A stretch of DNA of 64,000 bases from Solenopsis invicta. Lineage: Eukaryota; Arthropoda; Insecta; Hymenoptera; Formicidae. Position 1 is the first letter of the stretch, and each line of letters starts with the position of its first letter. This document shows, in pieces, positions 49,901 through 59,188 of the stretch. Where the stretch lies: the NCBI RefSeq assembly GCF_016802725.1, contig NC_052677.1, positions 12,697,306 through 12,761,305 on the forward strand, given 5' to 3'. The notes beneath the pieces are model-generated. The model ran no database searches, was not told where the DNA came from, and worked only from the letters and a program-made list of their open reading frames with translations. The position numbers and the translations under genes were made by a program.

Positions 49901-51308
49901 CTCCCTCGGAAAATTAGCTTAGGCTTCCGTTCCCTCGGCCGCCACGACCGTTTTCGCCCCTGCCGCGTTGTCATGCCGCTCTTGTTAACATTCACTTATA
50001 ATGTAATCGTGCGATTTTTCATGCAGTGCTGATCACTCGTTTTTTTTTCTTTTTTTTTTCTTTTCACATGTGTTTATGCATACAGGAAAGAGGAACGGAA
50101 TTAATTCGTCGACATTGATTCAATTGACATCAATTAAAAAAACATTAGGCGACGTAGAATCGCAACTTACCAGAACGGTATAAAAAACGCAGACGATGCA
50201 CATAATGCTTCCAATCAAATGTATATTGATGTCGCTCACTGTAACGAATCGTCAAGAAGCTTAATGAAGATCGATTAAAGTTTTAACGTAAATAATATGG
50301 CTATAAAGTACCTTGATTTAACGCCAGCGCCGGGACATAGACCACAATTGATTGGTAGAGAATCTGAAATCAGTCGATTCTTATTCATACGACTTTCCGA
50401 AATAGTCGCGAAGGGGGCAGCGTGAACAGGCTATGGACTTACCACGTCAAGAACGAAAATAAAAGAGATCAGAATCCGCACGGGTCGGTTGAATCGAATT
50501 TCCAAATACTGAAAAGGAGAACGTTTACCGTGAAAAGTGTGCCTCATTGGGAGGCACGTTAAACGGAATTAAGCGTAAGGGACGCACCTCGTAAACGGAG
50601 TTGAGTTGCAGAGTGGTAAAGACAGGAAGATACACAGTGGCGACCACGATGCCGGAGAAAAGAATCGAGATGATGGTGATCCAATATTGCGTGCCGAAGT
50701 TGTAGATCTCCGCCGGAGTGCCCAAGATCGTCACGCCTGATATGAAGCTACAGTTACGATCGGAATTGATTAAATATTCTATGACTAATCAATCAAGCCC
50801 GAATCGAAAGATAAACGTCAATAAATTACGAGCCAATTTTTACGTAACGTTAATCTCTAGAACTGACGCGAGCGCTGCTCATACGTAACGTTAAAAGAGC
50901 CTTCGTTTTGAATCGAGACATGGGATTTGCGAGGCCGATCAAAAAAAAAGAAAAAGAAAAAAAAAGAGAATTTCTCAACAGTATCGTCGACGCTAATGAA
51001 TTCCTTAATTCTTCAATTACGTTTCGGAGCATTCCAAGTCCTCGCTTTTCATCCATTCTGCGTTCCCTTTTCTTCCCTTTTAATAGTCTTAAATCCCGTA
51101 GAATGGCGAACCAAGCTTACCTGGCAACGAGGGAAGCGGACACGGGAAAGAGTCCCAAGTTCCTTCCTCCAAGCAGGTAGTCCTGCGTGCTCGACTTTTG
51201 CGCCCTTTTGAAGTGCCATAAGCCGGCTGCGGCAGACACGAGGAGCATAAATGCAAACACCAGCCAATCGATCCAATGAAAGTATCCTCTTTCCGGCACA
51301 GCTACCAT
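46852..51308 (-). CDS. SLC5-family sodium/solute symporter (sodium-coupled monocarboxylate transporter-like), 13 coding exons
   Basis: Complete coding region, spliced by hand. Coding exons, 5' to 3': 51308-51121, 50747-50588, 50508-50443, 50363-50312, 50238-50171, 48951-48800, 48727-48587, 48392-48168, 47812-47629, 47548-47462, 47370-47207, 47128-47025, 46907-46852. They sum to 1,647 nt, 549 codons with TAA, giving 548 residues; every intron is GT-AG and all phases close. The protein is a polytopic membrane protein. Landmarks are the N-terminal YLLGGRNLGLFPVSASLVAS block (about residues 45-64), GVTILGTPAEIYNFGTQYW (about 67-85), GGIRAVVWTDALQ (179-191) and a C-terminal GILFPWANSKGA block (about 432-443). 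These are typical of SLC5A8/SLC5A12-type Na+-coupled transporters, which import monocarboxylates or related small acids. The exact substrate cannot be read from sequence, and SLC5A6-like activity is possible. The start is the first ATG, five bases after a splice acceptor, so a 5' UTR exon lies upstream. Length is slightly below the vertebrate family norm of about 610. Confidence 0.95.
47025..47128 (-). CDS. SLC5-like coding exon 12
   Basis: Encodes NDDDVFPLYRLSYHWVAPIG and a valine/glycine-rich final membrane segment ending WMTG. Two AG acceptors exist. The one ending at 47129 keeps the frame. The one 28 nt farther upstream would shift frame and reach TAA within three codons. Confidence 0.88.
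47207..47370 (-). CDS. SLC5-like coding exon 11
   Basis: Encodes GALIGAIAGFILAGWVSFGS through LRQFEWI, including a membrane segment and a loop with two cysteines. An overlapping alternative frame in the same DNA is a shadow. Confidence 0.92.
47462..47548 (-). CDS. SLC5-like coding exon 10
   Basis: A 29-codon exon encoding VTNSLAAIAAGTSFGVFTLG then ILFPWANSK, the late conserved G-x-x-x-G-x-F-x-x-G-x-x-FP-AN motif of the family. Confidence 0.95.
47629..47812 (-). CDS. SLC5-like coding exon 9
   Basis: Encodes SLSVGFNSTSVVILEDFVK through EKLGGVLS. The S-x-x-x-x-x-x-N-S region and ILEDF are family hallmarks, and a leucine-rich membrane segment follows. Donor GTGAGT. Confidence 0.95.
48168..48392 (-). 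CDS. SLC5-like coding exon 8
   Basis: Encodes LSIAIFTVSIMVFISICCWC through GIPGLFISGIFGAALS. It contains the cysteine after PPK, the DDQLLPAYVM segment and the GLF-SGIF-ALS block conserved in the Na+-coupled monocarboxylate branch. Confidence 0.95.
48587..48727 (-). CDS. SLC5-like coding exon 7
   Basis: Encodes NFDPSPYTRHTVWTVLIGSW onward to KSTKISQ. It holds the FDPSPYTRHT-W block and VNQTMVQRY, the equivalent of the SLC5A8 VNQAQVQRYL signature. Donor GTAAGT, acceptor gttcag. Confidence 0.95.
48800..48951 (-). CDS. SLC5-like coding exon 6
   Basis: Encodes GGIRAVVWTDALQVGVMIAA and on to AGRVEFL, including the strongly conserved W-T-D motif. The acceptor (ttctag) sits about 30 nt from a near-perfect intronic hairpin at 48982-49060. 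Donor GTAAGA. Confidence 0.95.
48982..49060. repeat. Near-perfect 35-bp hairpin in SLC5-like intron 5
   Basis: Arms 48982-49016 and 49026-49060 pair at 34 of 35 positions with a 9-nt loop; the single mismatch can form G-U in one transcript orientation. It lies about 30 nt from the acceptor of exon 6 at 48951. Weaker pairing extends outward. It could be a foldback MITE or a structured RNA. Confidence 0.8.
50171..50238 (-). CDS. SLC5-like coding exon 5
   Basis: A 68-nt exon encoding VSDINIHLIGSIMCIVC then VFYTVL, a membrane segment leading into the GG-I-R-A-V-V-W-T-D block of exon 6. Donor GTAAGT, acceptor gttacag. Confidence 0.9.
50312..50363 (-). CDS. SLC5-like coding exon 4
   Basis: A 52-nt exon encoding ILYQSIVVYVPALALNQ, matching the conserved YAPALALN region of SLC5 transporters. 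It is too short to stand out as an open frame and is placed by family alignment, acceptor atttcag and donor GTACTT. Confidence 0.9.
50443..50508 (-). CDS. SLC5-like coding exon 3
   Basis: A 66-nt exon encoding YLEIRFNRPVRILIS through FIFVLDV. The SAYEYLELRF-type block of the family is reconstituted across the exon 2/3 junction. Donor GTAAGT, acceptor ttttcag. Confidence 0.93.
50588..50747 (-). CDS. SLC5-like coding exon 2
   Basis: Encodes residues 63-116, SFISGVTILGTPAEIYNFG onward, with the second and third membrane segments. It ends at SVYE before donor GTGCGT. Phase matches exon 1 (AG|C gives Ser). Confidence 0.95.
51121..51308 (-). CDS. SLC5-like coding exon 1 (start codon exon)
   Basis: ATG at 51308-51306. 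The exon encodes residues 1-62, beginning MVAVPERGYFHWIDW. It contains the first membrane segment (WLVFAFMLLVSAAAGLW) and the conserved YLLGGRNLGLFPVSASLVA block. The donor is GTAAGC directly below 51121. A splice acceptor (tttcag) lies five bases 5' of the ATG, so the upstream in-frame ATG in the preceding intron is not used. Confidence 0.93.
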
Positions 51309-52374
51309 TTTTACTGAAATCAAAGAGCTGAATTTATCCAGTGCGCTCGAAGCGATGCATTACGCCTAACTAAATTCTTAATACGCGCGTAATATCGCCG
51401 CAAATACAGCTTCGCTATACGTATGCGTGGCGTATCTTAATTATACAGATATTTACTATGTATCCGAATACACGTTTCAACATTTTATCATTCTTTTGTA
51501 ATCATGGATTTTTACATTTTACATTTTAATATCGTAATTATTCTTTATAGTCCTCTTATTGATCAAAAACCATAAATACTGCTACTAATTTTCAATGTGA
51601 AAGCACCAGTATATGAGATGAACGTTTGCTGCATGCGACCTAACTACTAATTTAATGAATGCCAATCACAAGTGTCACATTATCCAATAAGAGATACAAA
51701 GTCGGCGATATGCAACTTAATTAACAATCTTGTTGGTCACGATTATCCGCAACGGCAGAGATTCTCGCGATAAAACCATGTCGATTATTTCGGTCCGATA
51801 TCAATATAGATCAATGAAAAAAATAAAAATAAAAAACATTCCATCCACTTTTCTTTTAGATCAGCATCAAAATCGTGAGTCATATTCTCAGGTTACAAAG
51901 CCGACGCATCGATATTTTTAATCCGCTAGTCCTACAGCAAGGACTACACTATCGACTGGCATGTCGCCAGGAATATTACGCCTAGTTTTTATTCGCCTCG
52001 TATCGTATAACGCGTTTAATAGCTAGCGTCTATCAATGTACGCGATAACTAAGTATGACGCACACTAATAATAAAAATGTATCAAGGATGTCTGTCGCTC
52101 ACGTCATCAATTGATCGCAAAAGGACATCGTGACCGTATTGTTAATGTCTGCTATCGTTAATGTTTCCCCGTTAGAGAAGCCAGTGACCTATGACTTCTT
52201 CGCACGTGCTAGTAATTTGGTCTCGTTAACGTTGAATGACAATCACGGCAGTGTTCTCAGTTACACAGCTCGCGATGCCATCCCTGAAATCTCGTATTTC
52301 CGTTTCACAGTAACGAGCGGTGAAGTATGATTACGGTAGATAATAATCTAATCAGAGGAAGTAAGAAACTAATC

Positions 52375-52401
52375 AAAGAGACCTTCAATCAAGGTCTCTT
52401 T
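52375..52401. repeat. Small perfect hairpin followed by A run
   Basis: AAAGAGACCTT and AAGGTCTCTTT, perfect 11-bp arms with a 5-nt loop, then nine A residues. It resembles a bacterial terminator in reverse but has no such role here. Confidence 0.45.
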
Positions 52402-53112
52402 AAAAAAAAAGGGAATTGACTAAAAATAAAAGACGCAAAAAATATAACCCGGAAAAATTTTTTCATACACAGTGTGTTTTTTGTAATTCAATAATCTAGA
52501 ATATTTTTGTTGTTTTTAATGATGCGAAAAAATATCAAAGTGAAAAGTCGTTTGTTTCGAAGGAGCAAACCTTATGATAGGCAATATTTTTTTAAGATTA
52601 TTACTTTACGATAGATTTCGAGATCATCAAAATTTTCTTTTAATAGAATGGCATAATTTTATTAACATAGTAATGTAGTTCATTTAAAAAAAAAGAAAAC
52701 AAATTTAAATATAGATATTAACCTTAAGATAGTCTTAAACAAAAAATCGCATTTAATTGAAATCATTAGATGATTTCTAAATGAGTTACACGTATAGTCA
52801 CGTGTATATAATTACACATAATTACACATAATTACACAAAAGTTATATAAAGTTAAAGATGTTATATAAAAATATACAAAATTATACGAGTATGTAATTA
52901 TGTACAGTCCATAATTTATATAATTATATAAAATTTTATATAATGCTGTTCGTATCAGTCATCATACGTTCGTAGAGGTCAAGCAAAGGTGCTGGAAGAC
53001 GATTATAATTTGAATAGGCAATCACTTTGGTGATCGTAGAAATTAAGTAACTAGTATGAGCTTGGTTAACCACTTAGAAACACCGTAAATTTTTTCATTT
53101 TTTTTCTCACTA

Positions 53113-53160
53113 CATGGAAAAAACAATTTTACCGCAGCATCTAAAAATTTAGCTAAATAC
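53113..53160 (-). mobile_element. Solo end of the CACGGRAAGAA MITE family
   Basis: About 48 bp (CATGGAAAAAACAATTTTAC, CGCAGCATCTAAAAATTTAG) matching the right end of 33320-33552 in reverse complement, with few mismatches. It is immediately followed by the hAT-like MITE at 53198. Confidence 0.55.
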
Positions 53161-53197
53161 ATTATGACGCGTTTGTTATTTACACACGCACTTATAT

Positions 53198-53735
53198 CAG
53201 GATTGGTTAAGTTAATATATTTCTTTTAATTAAGTTAAAGACTTATAGAATTAATTTAGTTACGTTAAAAGTTACATGAACAAGAAACTGGCTTAGTTAA
53301 AAGTTATTTTAAGATTAAGTGAAATTAAAAGTTGATTTGGAAAAGCATTATTCATAATATTCGTTATTCGTATTATATTAAATTAAAAATCTGTAATTTT
53401 TTAAAGTTAAATTACTCAAAGCAACTATAATATATTATCAAATTTAATATTTTATTTGTAAATATAGTTTGCGTAATAAAATATCAAATAAATATTATTT
53501 TTATATGAAAATGTATTTTTTTTATAATTTTTTTTTTACATAAATTTATTTTAGAATTAGATATTAAAAAAAAAATTATTAAATTAAAATTTGTGTTTCA
53601 ATAATAATTAGTTGAAGTTAAAAATTAAATCGTTTAAAATTAACTAAATTTATTTAAAAATTATTAACTTTTTATCTTTAACTTATGACTAATTTAACTT
53701 TAATTACTATCCAATTTAATTACTATCCAACCCTG
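53198..53735 (+). mobile_element. AT-rich hAT-like MITE, second full-length copy
   Basis: 538 bp, beginning CAGGATTGGTTAAGTTAA and ending ACTATCCAACCCTG. It has the same terminal motif and TTAACTT-rich interior as 22566-23069. It lies in the probable 5' intron or upstream region of the SLC5-like gene. Target duplication unclear. Confidence 0.7.
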
Positions 53736-55299
53736 ATACATATGCATATGTATATCTTATTGTTTTACTTTATCACTTTTGCGAATAATTCCATGAAGTT
53801 ATTATCACATGCAAAAACATGTGTCATTAATGGTGCTAAAGTATTTGACAGATATTTCTGTAGTGATGCATGAAATTCCGAGTTCAAAGTTCTGTTATTT
53901 TCCGAGCAATCGTCAGGGTCAATTGCCGAGTCGCGAGCGTTAACAAGCGGAAAGTAGTCTGTTAGTTGGTAAACCGATCGCGAAGTCACAACGGTCCTCA
54001 TTACCGTTAACGGAATTTACATTGCTAATTAATATTCGGATCATCACGGCCATTTACGACTCTACATCGAAAATTTTTCCAAAACTGTATCTGTAAGCTC
54101 GTAAAAGTTCTACTAGTTATTCCTCTGTGAGATTAGATAAAATAGTATCTCACGAATAACAATTTGGAACGAGAGGTCTTTGATGAGAGAAGAAGCAACT
54201 GTCTGAGCCTACGCGTTATCATTCTATATAAAGTGACGATTTATCAACGTCGAGATAATAATGGAATTCGATTAAATAGTCAATAGGAAGACGAAAAGTT
54301 TAAAGTCGTGTTAAAAATTCCATCGAATTTGGAATTTTTTTAAATTCATTCGATCGATGAGCGTAATACGGCATGCGTCGGGCGAACGTAATTATTCGCA
54401 TCAACAGCGGATAATCGACGTTTACCGACCATTATGACTAATAATGCGCGGTTAGTCGACAGACGATACACGCCTCCGCCATTGTAAATAGTCATCACGT
54501 TACGCTCATAGTACGCTCGCTCACGTGCTTCGCATAAACATTCACGAAGGTGTGTGTTTTCCGCAATAAAATCTCATTGAATATTACGACGCGATGATGC
54601 GCGGTATGTTAATCAGCGATCGGTAAGAGCTGTACGAAGAATGTACGTGGAACGTCCGTGGTTTTCTGAATTTCCTTCGTCGAAGGAAACTCAGAAACAC
54701 AAGCCAACAATGTTTCCTTTCTTTTTTTTTTTCTTTTATAATTACGAATATAAGGCAATGAAAATTCCTTTCCCTTCGGCGATCGCGTGTGTAGTGATCG
54801 AATGAAACGGGCTTCATAAGCTGTCTGTCTCGAACGCGCGAACTCGAGAGCGTCACGTAATGAGCAACGTCTAAAATTCAATCGTCCTATTTTTACCGAA
54901 GATTTTCGAGAGAACGACATTTCGCAACTGTATTAGTAGCGACCCGCGATATCTAATTCGTGCGCGACCTGGGAGACTGCAGGCTGACAAAAATTCACAT
55001 CCAACCGGTTTGGTAGGAAGAGGAAAATTACGTCTACTTTTATATTCAGCGCTAAATGTCACGCACGGACCATTCGAGGGAGTCCCCAAAAAACGATCTC
55101 CCGTTCGTTCTTCTCATTGCGTAAGAAAAAAAAAAAAAAAAGAAAGAGGAAAAGAAATTATTTTATCGACTCCTTTTTCGGAACGTGTATACCTGAAATT
55201 GTTGACGCATTACTAACCTTGGAGCACGAAAGCACACTCGGTGACTATTTCATCTCCAGCCTGATTCTAGATTTCTGTTGTACCGGGTATAGCGCACCG

Positions 55300-56150
55300 C
55301 GCACCACCGCGTGGCGGTGATTTCAAAAGCGGCGACCGTTTTTCCTCCGAACAACAAACGACGACTCCTTTTCTCTCGAACAATGCCTCTTCCGCTCTTC
55401 TGTCCCCTTTCTTATCTCTCTCTCTCTCTTTCTTACTTTCCCTTTCAAGTTCAAGATCTTCTTTTATTGATCCTTCGTCAGTCGCGTATCGTCAACATAA
55501 TTTTAGTAGCCGCCGTTGTCTTCGGGTCAAGTTCGTCAGATCTCGTTGGAGTAAGAACAATATTGGGGGGGAGAGGAGTGAGCGTGAATTATTCAAACTA
55601 CTCTTTGAAAATTTACCGACTGGATATCCTCCGGGTCTCACGCGATATAGTCCTGTCGGGAACCCTTGACCGTTCGATTGCTCGCGAGGCACATAGCGCG
55701 AGGTTTCACCGCGCGATGACGCCAAGCGTAAACGCTCCCGGGGCTCGCCAACGATACGGTGACATATGCTCTCCGCGCTGATCTCGTCTCTCGGACGCGT
55801 GGACGTCGGACCGGCTATCGTTACGCGTGGCCCGACACGAACGAAGTGGGACGCGTCCGTGAGCGACGATCGCGATCGACTGAGCGCGGCCCGATGGCGT
55901 TAGCGACGATTACGTCGCCAGACACAAATCGTGCGTGCTTTCGCTAAAAAAAGGCGCCATTGACAGCGGGCGTACGGCCGAGGCACGGGCAGCGCGCGGC
56001 GATTTAAGCGTTATCGATCAAGAGACTGACGGAACTTTGCTCCGTCGGCTCGAGAGTCCCTAAAGGTGCCTTTTCTGGTCCTCCACTCTCGTTGATACAC
56101 GGCCATATTAGGCCTGTGACGTCAGCACCGTCAGGAATCGTGCGAATTCC
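55300..56150 (-). promoter_or_regulatory. CpG-rich block, candidate SLC5-like promoter region
   Basis: A CpG-dense stretch between AT-rich flanks, about 4-5 kb upstream of the SLC5-like start codon and 3 kb below the ATP13A1 stop. It carries a perfect CArG box (CCATATTAGG, 56103-56112) and a perfect CRE (TGACGTCA, 56117-56124). Position and composition fit the promoter of the minus-strand SLC5-like gene, but no transcription start can be read directly. Confidence 0.4.
56103..56124. promoter_or_regulatory. CArG box (SRF site) and CRE, four bases apart
   Basis: CCATATTAGG fits the serum-response-factor consensus CC(A/T)6GG exactly, and TGACGTCA is the full palindromic CREB site. The pairing resembles that of immediate-early gene promoters. 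Function here is inference. Confidence 0.4.
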
Positions 56151-56223
56151 TTTTTAGTTTACATTTCATGCGTTAAAATATTAATTAGTTTTAGCCCGTA
56201 CGCCGTATGATAATGTAGAATAG

Positions 56224-56620
56224 TCAGGGCTGAGCTAAAAGTATTTAACGTACAAAATACGGACAATCTTTCGATTTGAAGTACAAAATACAATTTGCAT
56301 TCGGTATTTTAAATAAAAAAATGCCAGTCTTTTGTATTTTGCATTTCAAATCACTTTTTGTTCAGCTCTGGCATGAAATACAAAATACTGGCAATTTCCT
56401 CAGTTGAAATACGTACGAAATGAAAGTTGTATTTTGTATTTCAAATCAAGAAAATGTTAGTATTTTGTATTTTAAATATTTTTTTTTTGTATTTCATGCC
56501 AGGGCTGAACGAAACGTATTTGAGATACAAAATACTGGTAATCCTTTTATAACTTGTGTTTTGTATCTCAAATCAAAATTGTCGGTATTTTGTATTTCAA
56601 ATACTTTTTGCACAGCTAAG
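56224..56620. mobile_element. Nested palindromic MITE cluster built on TATTTTGTATTTCAAAT
   Basis: Outer ends CAGGGCTGAGCTAAAAGTATTT and the complement CCTTAGCTGTGCAAAAAGTATTT. The flanks share GAATAG (56218-56223, 56621-56626), a likely target duplication. Inside, a second pair of ends faces the middle (TTCAGCTCTGGCATGAAATAC near 56361 and GTATTTCATGCCAGGGCTGAAC near 56489). At least five copies of a TATTTTGTATTTCAAAT-like word occur on both strands. Confidence 0.7.
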
Positions 56621-56949
56621 GAATAGCCGATTCTCTCTTTTTATTATTTTATGTTAGTAAATGCATCGTACAATTCAATCTGCGCGTAGCGGTGCGTATC
56701 AGCAAAAATGTGCCAATGATTGATGAAAATTTATAGCTATTAATTAACCCTTTAAAACTAAATGTACATTCACTTTGAGCACTTTTCAAAATGTTATATA
56801 TTGATAAATTAGTATGTTTATCGATAATATTCTTGATCCATTCTAGATGGAACTAGATTCTCTCATTCTAATTAGAAAAACAATGTTTCCATTAAACAAA
56901 CTACTATTGTAACCGTTTGCAAAGCAAATTCACTGACTTTGATTTTGTG

Positions 56950-57176
56950 TACACTGAACAAAAAATTACTAAATTTTAATAAATATTTGTTTGTATATTT
57001 GCAAGAAAATATTTATTTGCAGTACGTAATTATTTAGCCAATTAAAGAAAACTGATAATTAAATTTAATTAGTCATCCTTTTATTAAATAAATATATATT
57101 TATACTTAGTAAATATTTTCTTGCAAATATGCAAACAAATACTTATTGAAATTTAGTAATTTTTTTTTTCAGTGTA
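56950..57176. mobile_element. Tc1/mariner-like MITE with long terminal inverted repeats
   Basis: 227 bp, TACACTGAACAAAAAATTAC at the left and the complement of the right end TACACTGAAAAAAAAAATTA. The inverted repeats extend about 65 bp with few differences (ATTTGCAAGAAAATATTTA in both). The TA flanks fit Tc1/mariner target duplication. No open frame. Confidence 0.75.
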
Positions 57177-57179
57177 GCA

Positions 57180-59080
57180 TTATTCACAGAAACGGATGTA
57201 AATGATAATTTTTCACTTTCTTATGTTTAACTTAAAGTATAAGATTCATTATTATTATTATACAAAAGATTTAATTTTACAGAAGATTATATAAAAAATT
57301 TAATTCTGAGATACACACATGTAAGTATGAATTTATATAATTTTGCACATTTTTTGAAAATTATTTTTATTCAACTCATAAAAATCTTCATCAGGAATAT
57401 CCTTTCAGATCATATTATAAAGAAAAAAATTTTATTCAAATGGAATCATCAGCTGGGCCTTAAAACATTAATTTACGAACAGAAATGAGACTTCGGTGTC
57501 TTACATTGTAACACGTGAAGCAATTAATTTATTTTGATATTTATCGCAAGTAAAAAAATTTTCTCATTTCTATTATCGATTAAAAAATTTAAAAATGACT
57601 GCGTGAATGAATCGGAATTATAAGGGTCGCGGTTTGATTCACGCTCAAAGTGCTATTGACGTCATTCTATCTTTACCGTTCATCAAACGTAACAAAACAA
57701 GGATAGAATGACGCAATAGCGGTTTGAGCATGACTCGGACTGCAGCCAAGGACTGCTTCGCGGTTGAGCAGGTTTGAATGCTCAAACGCGAATCTGTCGA
57801 CCTGAGAATAAAAAAATGATAACCCCGACGAAAATATGTTAAACGATCATAGATAATACTCTCCTTGCAACATTGCCGATATAATTTCGTACGACACATC
57901 TAAACACAAATTATAAGTGAACTTTAATTAAATTGAATTCTTTTCGTGCTATCTTCTGAATTTTAATTATATAACGCATGCTGTTTTTTTTTAAATATCA
58001 ATTGTAAAACTGACAATTCCAACAATCATTTTGATTGAACATTTTTTTATTAGTATCATTATAAATATACAATAATATACAACCATGCTTAGTTCGAGTC
58101 ACGAAATAAAAGTTCTTTCGCGTTATTTATTTATTTTTTTCGCAGATCTAGCGAGACATGAGCATTAATTACACACTTCTAATAAAATCTGAGAACTAAA
58201 AAAAACGCATAAATTGCAAATTCGTGAAATGTAAACATGTCACGCATTATGCATCATCATCATCATCGGAGTGGAATGTAATTGTCGATGTAGAAAACTG
58301 CTACGTATCCAATATCGTTAAAATTACAAAGTTATACGTGTAATTTCACGTTTCGTCCATTTATCACGAATGAGTTCAAATTACAACCATCAGCTTTCTG
58401 TGTGCGTGTAGAAAATATATCTATATAAATTTATATAAATCTGTGTATATAAATTTATATGTGTATACGTCTGTGTGTTCAAAACTTGCACCAAGTGCGA
58501 ATATTGCACTGTGAAAACAAGTAGAATCGTTTATCTACAAGTTATGTATGTACACGTGCACGCGCATCTTTTTTCAAGCGATCAATATTTGTTGTTAAAA
58601 TATTGACGAAATATTAAATTATCCATGAAATTATTCCGCATCAATAAATATATAAAAGCAATACTGACCAAATTATCAAAATAATTATCGACCAAAGTAA
58701 TTGTGGAACAATATTAATATTAGTATCTTTATCGACAATAAATAATGATCGCCAGAGCGGTGTTTCTTGTTCCACGAAGAAGAAGTTGACAGCATAGAGT
58801 GAATAATTAAGCGAATAATGATTGGATGCACATATTTATATTTTCACATTACATTTTTGTATACAACATACGAATGAATCAAAAAAAAAAGAAAAACGTA
58901 CTGATATTAAATACAAAATGCACTTGGAAACAAATAATTCATGTGGTATTCACAGGTACATCATCGATCCTTAAATATAAAATTGTCAGCTCTTAACGTG
59001 GAACAAGATCAGTAACAAAAATTACATGGAAAAAAAAAAAATCTTTGATACAGTCTGTAATTCATAAAAAAGTAGTTTCA
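57180..59080. other. ATP13A1 3' flank
   Basis: AT-rich DNA downstream of the ATP13A1 stop; part must be its 3' UTR. Several AATAAA-type hexamers are possible on the minus strand, none compelling. An imperfect hairpin lies at 57640-57732. Confidence 0.45.
57640..57732. repeat. Imperfect hairpin in ATP13A1 3' flank
   Basis: Arms of about 30 bp (CGCTCAAAGTGCTATTG... and ...CAATAGCGGTTTGAGCA) with about four mismatches and a 30-nt loop; the CATTCTATC segment is perfect. A further GGTTTGA/TGCTCAAAC pair follows within 50 bases. Confidence 0.6.
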
Positions 59081-59188
59081 TCACAGTTTGTGCTGTCTTC
59101 CTTCGCCAAAGAGCCATAAGCAAGCTCTGTCGACTATGTACGCGAAGACAAAATCCGCGACTAGTGTTTGAACCAGTATCGTACGGAA
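59081..59188 (-). CDS. ATP13A1: ATP13A1 last coding exon and stop
   Basis: Encodes FRTILVQTLVADFVFAYIVD then RACLWLFGEGRQHKL and TGA at 59083-59081. The final helix and short basic tail resemble the C-terminus of known orthologues (DFCLALLADR-type). Confidence 0.92.
   Translation of the reverse strand, partial: FRTILVQTLVADFVFAYIVDRACLWLFGEGRQHKL

Larger units (their letters stand above)
51316..55300. other. Region upstream of SLC5-like exon 1 (probably 5' UTR intron)
   Basis: The acceptor at 51314-51315 implies a leader exon farther upstream on the minus strand, so most of this stretch is probably the first intron. It holds small hairpins at 51927-51946 and 52375-52401, a MITE end at 53113-53160 and a MITE at 53198-53735. 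A donor-like CCAAG|GTTAGT reading on the minus strand near 55218 could end the leader exon; this is weak. Confidence 0.4.

Noticed and set aside
52375..52410. Rho-independent terminator-like hairpin plus homopolymer
   Set aside because: Eukaryotic context and the wrong homopolymer (A) on the plus strand; kept only as a small hairpin.
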